From Clostridiales bacterium (GTDB lineage: Bacteria > Bacillota > Clostridia > Lachnospirales > Lachnospiraceae): a DNA stretch of 12,144 nt. Below are positions 1 to 6,466 of this stretch, piece by piece. The notes under the pieces were generated by a model, which was not told where the DNA came from, did not search any database, and was given only the letters and a program-made list of their open reading frames with translations. The stretch spans positions 1-12,144 of the forward strand of contig JAJQIQ010000040.1 of assembly GCA_021199135.1 (NCBI GenBank), given 5' to 3'. Position numbers and translations under genes: made by a program. Each line of letters begins with the position of its first letter. The first letter of the stretch is position 1.

Positions 1-234
1 GACGAAAAGTATAAAAAAACAAAAATTGCCCGCACATTCCTTACTGATTTGAAGGACACTCAAAATGGGAATAAGCCAGTCTGGAAGTACGTCCCCCTCC
101 AGGACTTCACCCCCGCCTCCGACATCGACTGGTCGAAGTCGGTCCACGAGATCGACCTGCAGCTGTACGAGAAGTACGGCCTGGACGAGAATGAAATCAA
201 ATTCATCGAGGAGCACGTAAAGGAGATGGCGTAA
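1..234 (+). CDS. C-terminal end of a probable DNA adenine methyltransferase (5' truncated)
   Basis: The frame is open from the first base of the window to a TAA at 232-234, so these 77 residues are the tail of a longer protein; the TTG at 49 is not needed as a start. The tail contains WKYVPLQDFTPASDIDWSKS followed by a segment rich in Asp, Glu, Leu and Tyr. From memory, such a tail (VPLQDFT, sDIDWSKSi, D.QLY.KYGL, FIE..VKEM) closes Eco57I-like N6-adenine methyltransferases of restriction-modification systems, but no catalytic motif falls inside the window. Its stop overlaps the ATG of the next gene by one base (TAATG), which suggests translational coupling and therefore a shared complex or pathway with the nuclease-helicase downstream. 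Identification rests on tail similarity and context, so another restriction or specificity subunit remains possible. Confidence 0.6.
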   Translation, partial: DEKYKKTKIARTFLTDLKDTQNGNKPVWKYVPLQDFTPASDIDWSKSVHEIDLQLYEKYGLDENEIKFIEEHVKEMA

Positions 235-3200
235 TGGCGGCGATAAAGATCAAGACCACAGCGAAAGTCACTCCGCAGTGCTATGCCTACACCACCCCCG
301 GCGTGCCCGCGCACGACGGGTGGACGAAGATAGGATTCACGGAGCGGGACGTGGAGACCCGCATTTATGAGCAGACGCACACGGTCGGCGTCGAGTACAA
401 ACTCTGGTGGCATATGCGCGCCATGTACATGACGGAGCCCTTCGGGACGTTCACGGACAGGGATTTCCATGCCTACTTGAAAAAGCTCGGGGTCTCCCGC
501 GAGGAGGGGACGGAGTGGTTTCTCATCGAGCCAGAAAATGCCCACGGGAAATTCGTGGATTTCACCCAGAACCACGGCCTGGTGTCCGGCGAGGACGTGG
601 GCGCGGCCCTTCCCTACAAGCTCCGCGACGAGCAGGAGGAGGCAGTGCGGATGACGGAGAAATATTTTTCCGGCAGGGAGCACGCGGAGTTCCTCTGGAA
701 CGCGAAGCCCCGCTTCGGCAAGACCCTCTCCGCCTACGACCTTTGCATGAAGTTAGGCGCGACTAACATCCTCATCGTGACGAACCGCCCCGCCATCGCG
801 AATTCCTGGTACGATGATTATGAGACATTTTTCGGCCCGCAGTCGGGATACATTTTCGTGAGCAACGTGGACGGGATCAGGGACAAAAAATATGTCTACA
901 GCCGCGAGGAATATCTGTCAAAGATCGGCGAGAACACGAAGGGGTGCATAGAGTTCGTAAGCCTGCAGGACTTGAAGGGCTCCATCTATTTCGGCGGTCA
1001 GGTCGACAAGCTCTCGGAAATTTCCGCCGAGAAGGGAATGACCTGGGACATCCTCATCGTGGACGAGGCGCACGAGGGCGTCGACACCTACAAGACCGAC
1101 ACGGCGTTTAGCCAAATAAGCCGCAAGTATACGCTGCACCTCTCGGGCACGCCGTTTAAGGCCCTCGCGAACGACAAGTTCCCGGAGGAGGCGATCTACA
1201 ACTGGACCTATGCCGACGAGCAGGAGAAGAAGCGCGACTGGGACCCCTCCGATGAGATGGAAAATCCCTATGAAAACCTGCCCCGGCTCTCCCTCTATAC
1301 CTACCAGATGTCCGACATCGTCCGCGACAAGGTCAAAAGGGGCATAGAGCTTTCGGAAAATGACATCGAGGAATACGCCTTTGACTTGAATGAATTTTTT
1401 GCGACGGACGAGTCCGGGAAATTCGTACACGACGCAGATGTGAACAAATTCCTCGACGCGCTGACGAGGCAGGAGAAGTTCCCGTTTTCCACGCCGGAGC
1501 TTCGCGACGAGCTGAAGCACACGTTTTGGATTTTGCACCGCGTGGCCTCAGCGAAGGCCCTCGCGAAGAAGCTGAGGCTGCATCCCGTGTTCAGGGATTA
1601 CGAGATTGTCCTGGCGGCGGGCGACGGAAAGATGGACGACGACGACGAAAACGAGCAGTCTTTTGGCAGGGTGGTAAAGGCTATATCTGAACATGAAAAG
1701 ACCATCACCCTCTCTGTGGGGCAGCTGACCACGGGCGTGACGATCCCCGAGTGGACGGCGGTCCTCATGCTCTCGAACATGGAGAGCCCCGCCCTCTATA
1801 TGCAGGCGGCCTTCCGCGCCCAGAACCCCTGCCTCTTTACGGATGGAAATGGGGAATCGTATAGGAAGCGCGACGCCTACGTGTTTGACTTTGACCCCGC
1901 CAGGACGCTGACGATTTTTGAGAAGTTCGCAAACGACCTTATCCCCGAGACCTCCGGCGACCGGGGCGACTTCGACAGCCGAAGGCGGCACGTCCGCGAG
2001 CTTTTAAATTTCTTCCCGGTCTACGGCGAGGACGAGGAGGGATCGATGATCGAGCTGGACGCGGAGAAAGTCCTCTCCATCCCCAGGCACATCCATGCGC
2101 GGGAGGTCGTGGAGCGAGGATTTATGTCCAATTTCCTCTTTGCGAACATCGGCGGCATTTTCGGCGCACCGAAAGAGATTATCGACATAATAAACGGCAT
2201 GCAGGCAATAGAGGAGTCGAAAAAACTTCCGGACGTGGCCGCGGACGAGAACACGGCGGACGAGCTCCATTTAAATGAGGACGGGGAGGTCGAGATCCCG
2301 AGGGAAAAAATCATCGGAACGGCGAGCGACCTTTTCGGGGGCAAGATATATGCGGACGTCGATGAGCAGCTTTCCGCAGCCGTGGAGGAAATCCAAAAAG
2401 AAGCGGAACTGAAGCCGAATCCAAAGAAGGATGAACTTAAGATTCTTCAGGAAAAATTTGCAAAGCCGATCGCGGATGTGCTCATGGATTCCGCCATGGC
2501 ACAGTACGGCGGCGATTTGAAGAAGTCCACGCAAAAAAACTTGGAGCGAAAAATCCAGGAGGCCACGGACTCTGTCGTGAACCGCGTGTACGGCGATTAC
2601 AAGATTCACTACAACCAGCTCGTCAATGAACGCGACAGTAAAATCCACGAGGCGCAGCAATCCGGGGTTTCAATGGAGGAGATCACGCGAATCAGCGATG
2701 AATATGAGGCCAGGCGGCTCCAGAGCTATCAGGACATGGTGGGCAATATCAATAAAAACCTTCACAGCGACGAGACCGTAAAAAAGGCTGCGGAGACCAT
2801 TGTCGAGACGGTCGAGACCGAGAAGCTGAACGCCGAGAAGGATTCGATCGAGGGCAGCGTGCGCGACCACCTGCGCGGCTTCTCCCGCACCATCCCGGCC
2901 TTCCTCATGGCCTACGGCGATGAAAACACGACGCTTGCAAATTTCGACGAGCTCGTGCCCCCGGATGTTTTTTTGGAGGTCACGGTAAACCCGCAGAATG
3001 GCAAGGGCGTGACGCTCGACCAGTTCCGCATGCTGCGCGACGGCGGCGACTACACGACCGATGACGGCGAGGAAAAACATTTTGACGGGCACCTTTTTGA
3101 CGAGGTGGTATTTAACGACGCGGTCCAGGAGTTTCTGAAGAAGCGAGCCGACCTTGCGAATTATTTCGAGCCCGACCACAAGGGGGATATTTTCGACTAT

Positions 3201-3611
3201 ATCCCGCCGCAGCGCACGAACCAGATTTTCACGCCGAAAAAGGTCGTGCGCGACATGGTGGACAGGCTCGAGCAGGAGAACCCGGGCTGCTTCGACGACC
3301 CGGACGCGACTTTCGCGGACCTCTACATGAAATCGGGGATGTACATCGCGGAGATCGTGACGCGCCTCTACCAGAGCGGGCGCATGAGGGAGCTTTTCCC
3401 CGATGACGCCGAGAGATTGAACCACATTTTTGCCAAGCAGGTGTACGGCTGCGCGCCGACGGAAATAATATACCGCATCTGCCTGCGCTACATCCTCGGC
3501 TTCAGCGACAGCATCCGCATCGAGAAAAACAACATCCGCCTCTGCGACACGCTCGAATTTGCCAAAAACGGCACGATGGAGGAGGAGATGCGGCGGCTGT
3601 TTGGGCTGTGA
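234..3611 (+). CDS. GIY-YIG nuclease / SF2 helicase / partial methyltransferase-fold restriction protein
   Basis: An 1125-residue cytoplasmic protein, probably the DNA-cleaving and translocating subunit of a restriction-modification-type defence system. Residues ~15-110 look like a GIY-YIG nuclease of the T5orf172/MUG113 kind: YAY at 17-19, KIGFT at 32-36, Arg43 in ETRIYEQ, and GTEWF at 92-96 offering the catalytic Glu. Residues ~128-560 form a superfamily 2 helicase: Walker A AKPRFGKT at 157-164, DEAH at 277-280, SGTPF at 304-308, and late motifs GQLTTGVTIPEW (496-507) and QAAFRAQNP (524-532). Residues ~700-880 are charged and probably helical. Residues ~985-1110 resemble the first half of an N6-methyltransferase: NQIFTPKKVVRDM, a motif-I-like DLYMKSGMYI (1029-1038), and a later Asn/Asp acidic strand. 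The NPPY-type catalytic motif is absent and the protein ends soon after. The ATG at 234 overlaps the upstream stop. Domain order is clear; the exact type of system is inferred. Confidence 0.82.
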   Translation: MAAIKIKTTAKVTPQCYAYTTPGVPAHDGWTKIGFTERDVETRIYEQTHTVGVEYKLWWHMRAMYMTEPFGTFTDRDFHAYLKKLGVSREEGTEWFLIEPENAHGKFVDFTQNHGLVSGEDVGAALPYKLRDEQEEAVRMTEKYFSGREHAEFLWNAKPRFGKTLSAYDLCMKLGATNILIVTNRPAIANSWYDDYETFFGPQSGYIFVSNVDGIRDKKYVYSREEYLSKIGENTKGCIEFVSLQDLKGSIYFGGQVDKLSEISAEKGMTWDILIVDEAHEGVDTYKTDTAFSQISRKYTLHLSGTPFKALANDKFPEEAIYNWTYADEQEKKRDWDPSDEMENPYENLPRLSLYTYQMSDIVRDKVKRGIELSENDIEEYAFDLNEFFATDESGKFVHDADVNKFLDALTRQEKFPFSTPELRDELKHTFWILHRVASAKALAKKLRLHPVFRDYEIVLAAGDGKMDDDDENEQSFGRVVKAISEHEKTITLSVGQLTTGVTIPEWTAVLMLSNMESPALYMQAAFRAQNPCLFTDGNGESYRKRDAYVFDFDPARTLTIFEKFANDLIPETSGDRGDFDSRRRHVRELLNFFPVYGEDEEGSMIELDAEKVLSIPRHIHAREVVERGFMSNFLFANIGGIFGAPKEIIDIINGMQAIEESKKLPDVAADENTADELHLNEDGEVEIPREKIIGTASDLFGGKIYADVDEQLSAAVEEIQKEAELKPNPKKDELKILQEKFAKPIADVLMDSAMAQYGGDLKKSTQKNLERKIQEATDSVVNRVYGDYKIHYNQLVNERDSKIHEAQQSGVSMEEITRISDEYEARRLQSYQDMVGNINKNLHSDETVKKAAETIVETVETEKLNAEKDSIEGSVRDHLRGFSRTIPAFLMAYGDENTTLANFDELVPPDVFLEVTVNPQNGKGVTLDQFRMLRDGGDYTTDDGEEKHFDGHLFDEVVFNDAVQEFLKKRADLANYFEPDHKGDIFDYIPPQRTNQIFTPKKVVRDMVDRLEQENPGCFDDPDATFADLYMKSGMYIAEIVTRLYQSGRMRELFPDDAERLNHIFAKQVYGCAPTEIIYRICLRYILGFSDSIRIEKNNIRLCDTLEFAKNGTMEEEMRRLFGL

Positions 3612-3623
3612 AAATCAGACATT

Positions 3624-3629
3624 GAGGTG
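3624..3629 (+). promoter_or_regulatory. Ribosome binding site fixing the start of the AlbA-type regulator
   Basis: GAGGTG lies six bases before the ATG at 3636. A GTG at 3627 in the same frame would be nine bases upstream, but it sits inside this Shine-Dalgarno sequence, so 3636 is the better start. Confidence 0.65.
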
Positions 3630-3635
3630 ACACAT

Positions 3636-5075
3636 ATGACAGAAACCCAAAACATCGAATACAAAGAATCTTGGCGGGATGAATATCTGAAATGGATATG
3701 CGGCTTTGCGAACGCGCAGGGCGGCAGGATTTATATTGGGGTAAAAGACGACGGTACAGTTGTCGGTGTGGAGGACTCCAGAAAGCTGATGGAAGATATT
3801 CCGAACAAAATTCAGAATATACTGGGCTTCGTCGCGGATGTAAACTTGTTGAACAAGGATGGGATGGACTATATCGAGATAATGGTGAGCCCGCAGGAAT
3901 ATCCCGTGGATTATAATGGCCAGTATCACTATCGCAGCGGGAGCACGAAGCAGCTGCTCAGGGGGAATTCTTTGACCAGTTTTCTGATGAAAAAGACCGG
4001 CATCAAGTGGGAGTCTGCAGTCGTGCCGAATATTGCGATTGAGGACCTGGACAAGGAGAGTTTCGACATTTTCAAGAGGGAGGCTCTGCGGAGCGGCAGG
4101 ATGGACGAGGAGTCGCTGAAGGTGCCTAGGGAGGAGCTCTTGGAGAAACTGGGCCTGCTCTCGGACGGGCATCTGACTCGCGCGGGAGTGCTGTGCTTTT
4201 ACCGCGAGCCGGAGAGGATCATCGGCGGCTGTTACATAAAGGTGGGCTTGTTCGAGGGGAGCGAGATACTTTACCAGGACGAGATACGCGGCTCGTTGCT
4301 GTTGCTGGCAGACCGGGCGGTGGATTTCATATACTGGAAGTATTTAAAGGCGAAGATAAGCTACCACAAGGAGACCCGGGTGGAGACCTACCCGTATGCC
4401 CGCGAGGCGGTGCGCGAGGCCGTCTACAATGCGCTGATTCACTGCGACTGGTCGGCCAATGTCCCGATACAGATTCGCATTGACGCGAATACGTTGTCTG
4501 TTGGGAACTGTTGCATCCTCCCGCAGGATTGGACGGTGGAAAACCTGATGGGTCGGCATAATTCTGTCCCGTTCAACCCGACCATAGCGGACGTTTTTTA
4601 CAGGGCTGGTTACATCGAGAGCTGGGGGCGCGGCATAAAGAAAATCTGCGATGCCTGTGAGGGACTTGGCGCGGACGAGCCCGAATACCAGATCAGCGGC
4701 TGCGATATCATGGTGACGTTCAAGGCCCTCCCAAGCGCCATAATAGATGAACCTTTGGAGGCGCAAGATGGACCTTTGGAGAGTATGGATGAACCTAAGA
4801 ATGGCGGAAAGAGTGGCGGGAAGAATGTCCCCAATGTCACAAAGGATGTCACAAAGGAAGTCCCCAATGTCACAAAAGATGTCACAAAGGAGGAATCACT
4901 GGACACAAAGATACTGACTATTTTAAAGGATAGGTCTGCTGATACGACGGATGAGATTGCGAATACGTTAAATGTGAGCAGGAGAACTGTCCAGAGGAAG
5001 CTTGATGAATTAAGGGAAAATGGCTATGTGAGCCGTGTGGGCGGCAGACGCTACGGCCACTGGGAAGTTCGCTGA
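3636..5075 (+). CDS. AlbA_2/Schlafen-domain ATP-binding transcriptional regulator (COG2865 type)
   Basis: A 479-residue putative DNA-binding regulator. The N-terminal AlbA_2 (Schlafen-like) domain covers about 1-125: NIEYKESW at 6-13 and GRIYIGVKDDGTVVGV at 30-45 are typical of the family. Residues ~250-365 match the GHKL-like ATPase domain of these proteins, with REAVREAVYNALIHCDW around 256-272, PFNPTIADVFYRAGYIESWG at 312-331 and the following RGIKK. A Gly/Lys/Val/Thr-rich linker (~370-422) contains two 11-residue repeats with VTKD/VTKE units. The C-terminus (~423-479) is a winged helix: IANTLNVSRRTVQRKLDELR is the recognition region and GRRYGHWEV the wing. The gene starts 24 bases after the nuclease-helicase stop, so the two are probably co-transcribed, and the protein might regulate the system or act in defence itself. 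Family members are usually annotated as transcriptional regulators with little biochemical proof, and the ligand and target are unknown. Confidence 0.85.
   Translation: MTETQNIEYKESWRDEYLKWICGFANAQGGRIYIGVKDDGTVVGVEDSRKLMEDIPNKIQNILGFVADVNLLNKDGMDYIEIMVSPQEYPVDYNGQYHYRSGSTKQLLRGNSLTSFLMKKTGIKWESAVVPNIAIEDLDKESFDIFKREALRSGRMDEESLKVPREELLEKLGLLSDGHLTRAGVLCFYREPERIIGGCYIKVGLFEGSEILYQDEIRGSLLLLADRAVDFIYWKYLKAKISYHKETRVETYPYAREAVREAVYNALIHCDWSANVPIQIRIDANTLSVGNCCILPQDWTVENLMGRHNSVPFNPTIADVFYRAGYIESWGRGIKKICDACEGLGADEPEYQISGCDIMVTFKALPSAIIDEPLEAQDGPLESMDEPKNGGKSGGKNVPNVTKDVTKEVPNVTKDVTKEESLDTKILTILKDRSADTTDEIANTLNVSRRTVQRKLDELRENGYVSRVGGRRYGHWEVR
4827..4892 (+). repeat. Two tandem 33-base units in the regulator linker
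   Basis: Bases 4827-4859 and 4860-4892 are two in-frame copies of a 33-base unit that differ at two positions and encode VPNVTKDVTKE twice. Each contains two 12-base sub-units beginning GTCACAAA (VTKD/VTKE). The repeat lies in the flexible linker between the ATPase-like domain and the winged helix, so changes in unit number would alter linker length without breaking the frame. Confidence 0.9.
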
Positions 5076-5079
5076 CGTT

Positions 5080-5235
5080 GATGAACCCTTGGAGACACAA
5101 AATAGATCTTTGGAAGGTATGGATGAACCTAATAATGGCGGGAAGAGTGGCGGGAAGAATGTCCCCAATGTTACAAAAGATGTCCCAAAGAGTGTCACAA
5201 AGGAAGTCCTCAATGTCACAAAAGATGGCGGGAAA
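5080..5235 (+). pseudogene. Decayed second copy of the regulator linker region
   Basis: From 5080 the sequence closely matches 4746-4890 inside the upstream regulator: GATGAACC, a TTGGAG stretch, GGATGAACCTAA, AATGGCGG, AGAGTGGCGGGAAGAATGTCCCCAATG (split here for brevity) and the VTKD-type repeat all recur in the same order. The two copies begin 334 bases apart, which is not a multiple of three, so the copy lies in a different frame from the regulator's end and after its stop codon. The first repeat unit in this copy is 45 rather than 33 bases, an addition of exactly one 12-base sub-unit. Translation in its own frame still gives a recognisable linker (DVDEPLE, MDEPNNGGKSGGKN, VTKD), but the ATPase part before it and the winged helix after it are missing. 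It looks like the remnant of a neighbouring paralogue or of an unequal exchange, not a working gene. Confidence 0.75.
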
Positions 5236-5299
5236 GATGGCGTAAAGAATCATTCCCAGGAATCCGCCAGCAGGAAATCGCGGATGTTGCGGTGCTTTA

Positions 5300-5366
5300 T
5301 TTTTATCAGGTATAACTGACAAACAACCCCAAAATCAAATTTTTATCAGGCATAACTGACAAACAA
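5300..5366. repeat. 27-base direct repeat, two copies with a 40-base period
   Basis: TTTTTATCAGG-T/C-ATAACTGACAAACAA occurs at 5300-5326 and again at 5340-5366, with a single difference (T at 5311, C at 5351). The 13-base AT-rich spacer is CCCCAAAATCAAA. Each copy contains a small TCAG/CTGA inversion. Only two copies were seen in the window, so the function is unknown; it could be a regulator site, a dispersed intergenic repeat, or a junction scar beside the duplicated linker. Confidence 0.85.
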
Positions 5367-5520
5367 TCAAACACTTCACTTTCTGTCCTGCCGTGCCGAT
5401 ATACATTTAAAGTATGATTCAATGAATGTCCACCGCGATTGATGTGAACGAGATCGGTAATTGCGGCGGGCGGAGTGCAACGGAATGCAGCGTGGCGGGA
5501 GCACACGCGAAAAAATTCAG

Positions 5521-5530
5521 GGAAGAGGTG
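5521..5530 (+). promoter_or_regulatory. Ribosome binding site of the coiled-coil gene
   Basis: GGAAGAGGTG precedes the ATG at 5538 with seven bases between them, and decides between this start and the upstream in-frame alternative at 5475. Confidence 0.65.
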
Positions 5531-5537
5531 TTTTGAC

Positions 5538-6320
5538 ATGAGTTCAGTGATTTCAGTGGGAAGCTTGATAGGAAGCATTGCGGGCGGCAGCGTGGGAGTG
5601 CAGTCGCAGTCGGGTTCCGCGTCGGCAAGCCAGTCATCATCTGGTGCGACGGGGAAGTCCGGTTCGTCCTCCATATCGGCGAACGCGTCGGCATATCTGC
5701 CGGAGGACGACATTGACAAGGCGGAAAACGATCGCCTGTTGTTGCAGAGTCAGCTCGCGTCGACGAAGCTCGACGCGATGGGCGCGTATTTCGGCGCACT
5801 GCAAACTGCAGTGAAAGAATCCGGGTCGGACGGCATCCAGATGTACCGCCGCATCACCAAGCTGACGGATACCGAGAGCGCGTACAAGCAGACTGACAAT
5901 TATAAAAACAAAAAGGACACGGACGCGTTCGTCGGCGACCAGGTCAATTCGCTCAAGGAGAAGCAGGAGGAGATCGCCGAGGCGAAGGAGAAGCGCACCG
6001 AGAAAGCCGAGCAGATCGAGAAAATCCGCGAGTCGGCCGCGGAGCGCACCGAGGAGATTGAGGAGCGCCAGGAGGCAGCCGCGGAGCGGGCGAAGGAAGC
6101 CGATGAATTTCGCGAGAATATTTCTGACAATAAGGCAGACGGCGTCATAAATTTAAATCGTGGAGATGAGCAGCAGGAGCACCCGGTCACGCAGGACATG
6201 GCAAAGCGCACGGCGGAGACATACCGCGCGGGCGCGGAGGCGTTTCGCAGGGAGCGCGAAAGCACAGCAGGCAACGAGGATGCGGTGGGAGTTTCGGGTG
6301 GAATAAATGTGGAAGTGTAA
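5538..6320 (+). CDS. Uncharacterised Ser/Gly-rich coiled-coil protein
   Basis: I do not recognise this 260-residue protein. The start at 5538 is chosen because AGAGGTG (5524-5530) stands seven bases upstream; the frame is open further upstream (to 5475) but lacks such a site. The first ~52 residues are low-complexity Gly/Ser/Ala/Gln with a weakly hydrophobic stretch (VISVGSLIGSIAGG) that lacks the Lys/Arg start of a signal peptide. Residues ~60-125 are mixed and probably helical. Residues ~135-195 are very rich in Glu, Lys, Arg and Ala with heptad-like spacing, predicting a long coiled coil. The C-terminal ~60 residues are charged, and GINVEV ends the chain. There is no Cys, no membrane segment and no catalytic motif. 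It stands alone, convergent with the mgl operon and separated from the regulator by 462 bases. Its codon use looks like real coding sequence. A structural or scaffold role is only a guess. Confidence 0.75.
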   Translation: MSSVISVGSLIGSIAGGSVGVQSQSGSASASQSSSGATGKSGSSSISANASAYLPEDDIDKAENDRLLLQSQLASTKLDAMGAYFGALQTAVKESGSDGIQMYRRITKLTDTESAYKQTDNYKNKKDTDAFVGDQVNSLKEKQEEIAEAKEKRTEKAEQIEKIRESAAERTEEIEERQEAAAERAKEADEFRENISDNKADGVINLNRGDEQQEHPVTQDMAKRTAETYRAGAEAFRRERESTAGNEDAVGVSGGINVEV

Positions 6321-6322
6321 AT

Positions 6323-6366
6323 TTTAGGCTAAAGGAAGATTGAATCGTGGATTGGCCTAAATTTTT
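6323..6366 (+). terminator. Possible weak terminator after the coiled-coil gene
   Basis: TTTAGGC (6323-6329) can pair with GCCTAAA (6355-6361), followed by a run of T. The 25-base loop is long, with a small inner AATC/GATT pairing, so this is a weaker candidate than the GC-rich hairpin about 60 bases further on. Confidence 0.4.
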
Positions 6367-6417
6367 GCTCTGTTTTTCAGCGAAGGAGGTTGCGTCGTGC
6401 GATATATCAAATAGATT

Positions 6418-6466
6418 GGCCGCGCCCCCAATCTTGGGGATCGCGGCCCTTTTACTTACTTTTTTA
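6418..6466. terminator. GC-rich terminator between convergent genes
   Basis: GGCCGCG (6418-6424) pairs with CGCGGCC (6442-6448), and an inner CCCC/GGGG pairing (6426-6429 with 6436-6439) closes a small AATCTT loop. On the + strand it is followed by CTTTTACTTACTTTTTT, so it should end transcription coming from the coiled-coil gene. It also lies eight bases beyond the mglC stop on the other strand, where the following bases (AATCTATTTG) are moderately T-rich, so it may serve both directions. Confidence 0.8.

Larger units (their letters stand above)
5076..5537. other. 462-base stretch without an intact gene
   Basis: This gap holds the decayed linker copy in its first third, a pair of 27-base direct repeats around 5300-5366, and then about 170 bases leading to the coiled-coil gene. 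A GCCGATAT element at 5395-5402 resembles the -10 half of a sigma-28 promoter, but no convincing -35 partner was found. No credible small gene with a ribosome binding site was seen apart from the start at 5538. Confidence 0.6.

Noticed and set aside
288..296. Loss of the Walker A lysine in the second MglA cassette as a sign of inactivation
   Set aside because: These are residue positions in MglA (gene at 7571-9067). The GSGRTE form is normal for the second cassette in the MglA/RbsA family.
2670..3425. A 251-codon minus-strand frame opposite the nuclease-helicase gene
   Set aside because: It is a shadow of the real coding frame; the + strand protein has clear domains here and the minus-strand product matches nothing recognisable.
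5035..5319. A 94-codon + strand frame across the end of the regulator
   Set aside because: Its first part is the winged-helix coding sequence read in the wrong frame and its second part is the decayed linker copy; no ribosome binding site or complete domain, so it is treated as a remnant.
5300..5366. CRISPR-like repeat pair
   Set aside because: Only two copies with a 13-base spacer and no cas genes; too short and too few to be an array.
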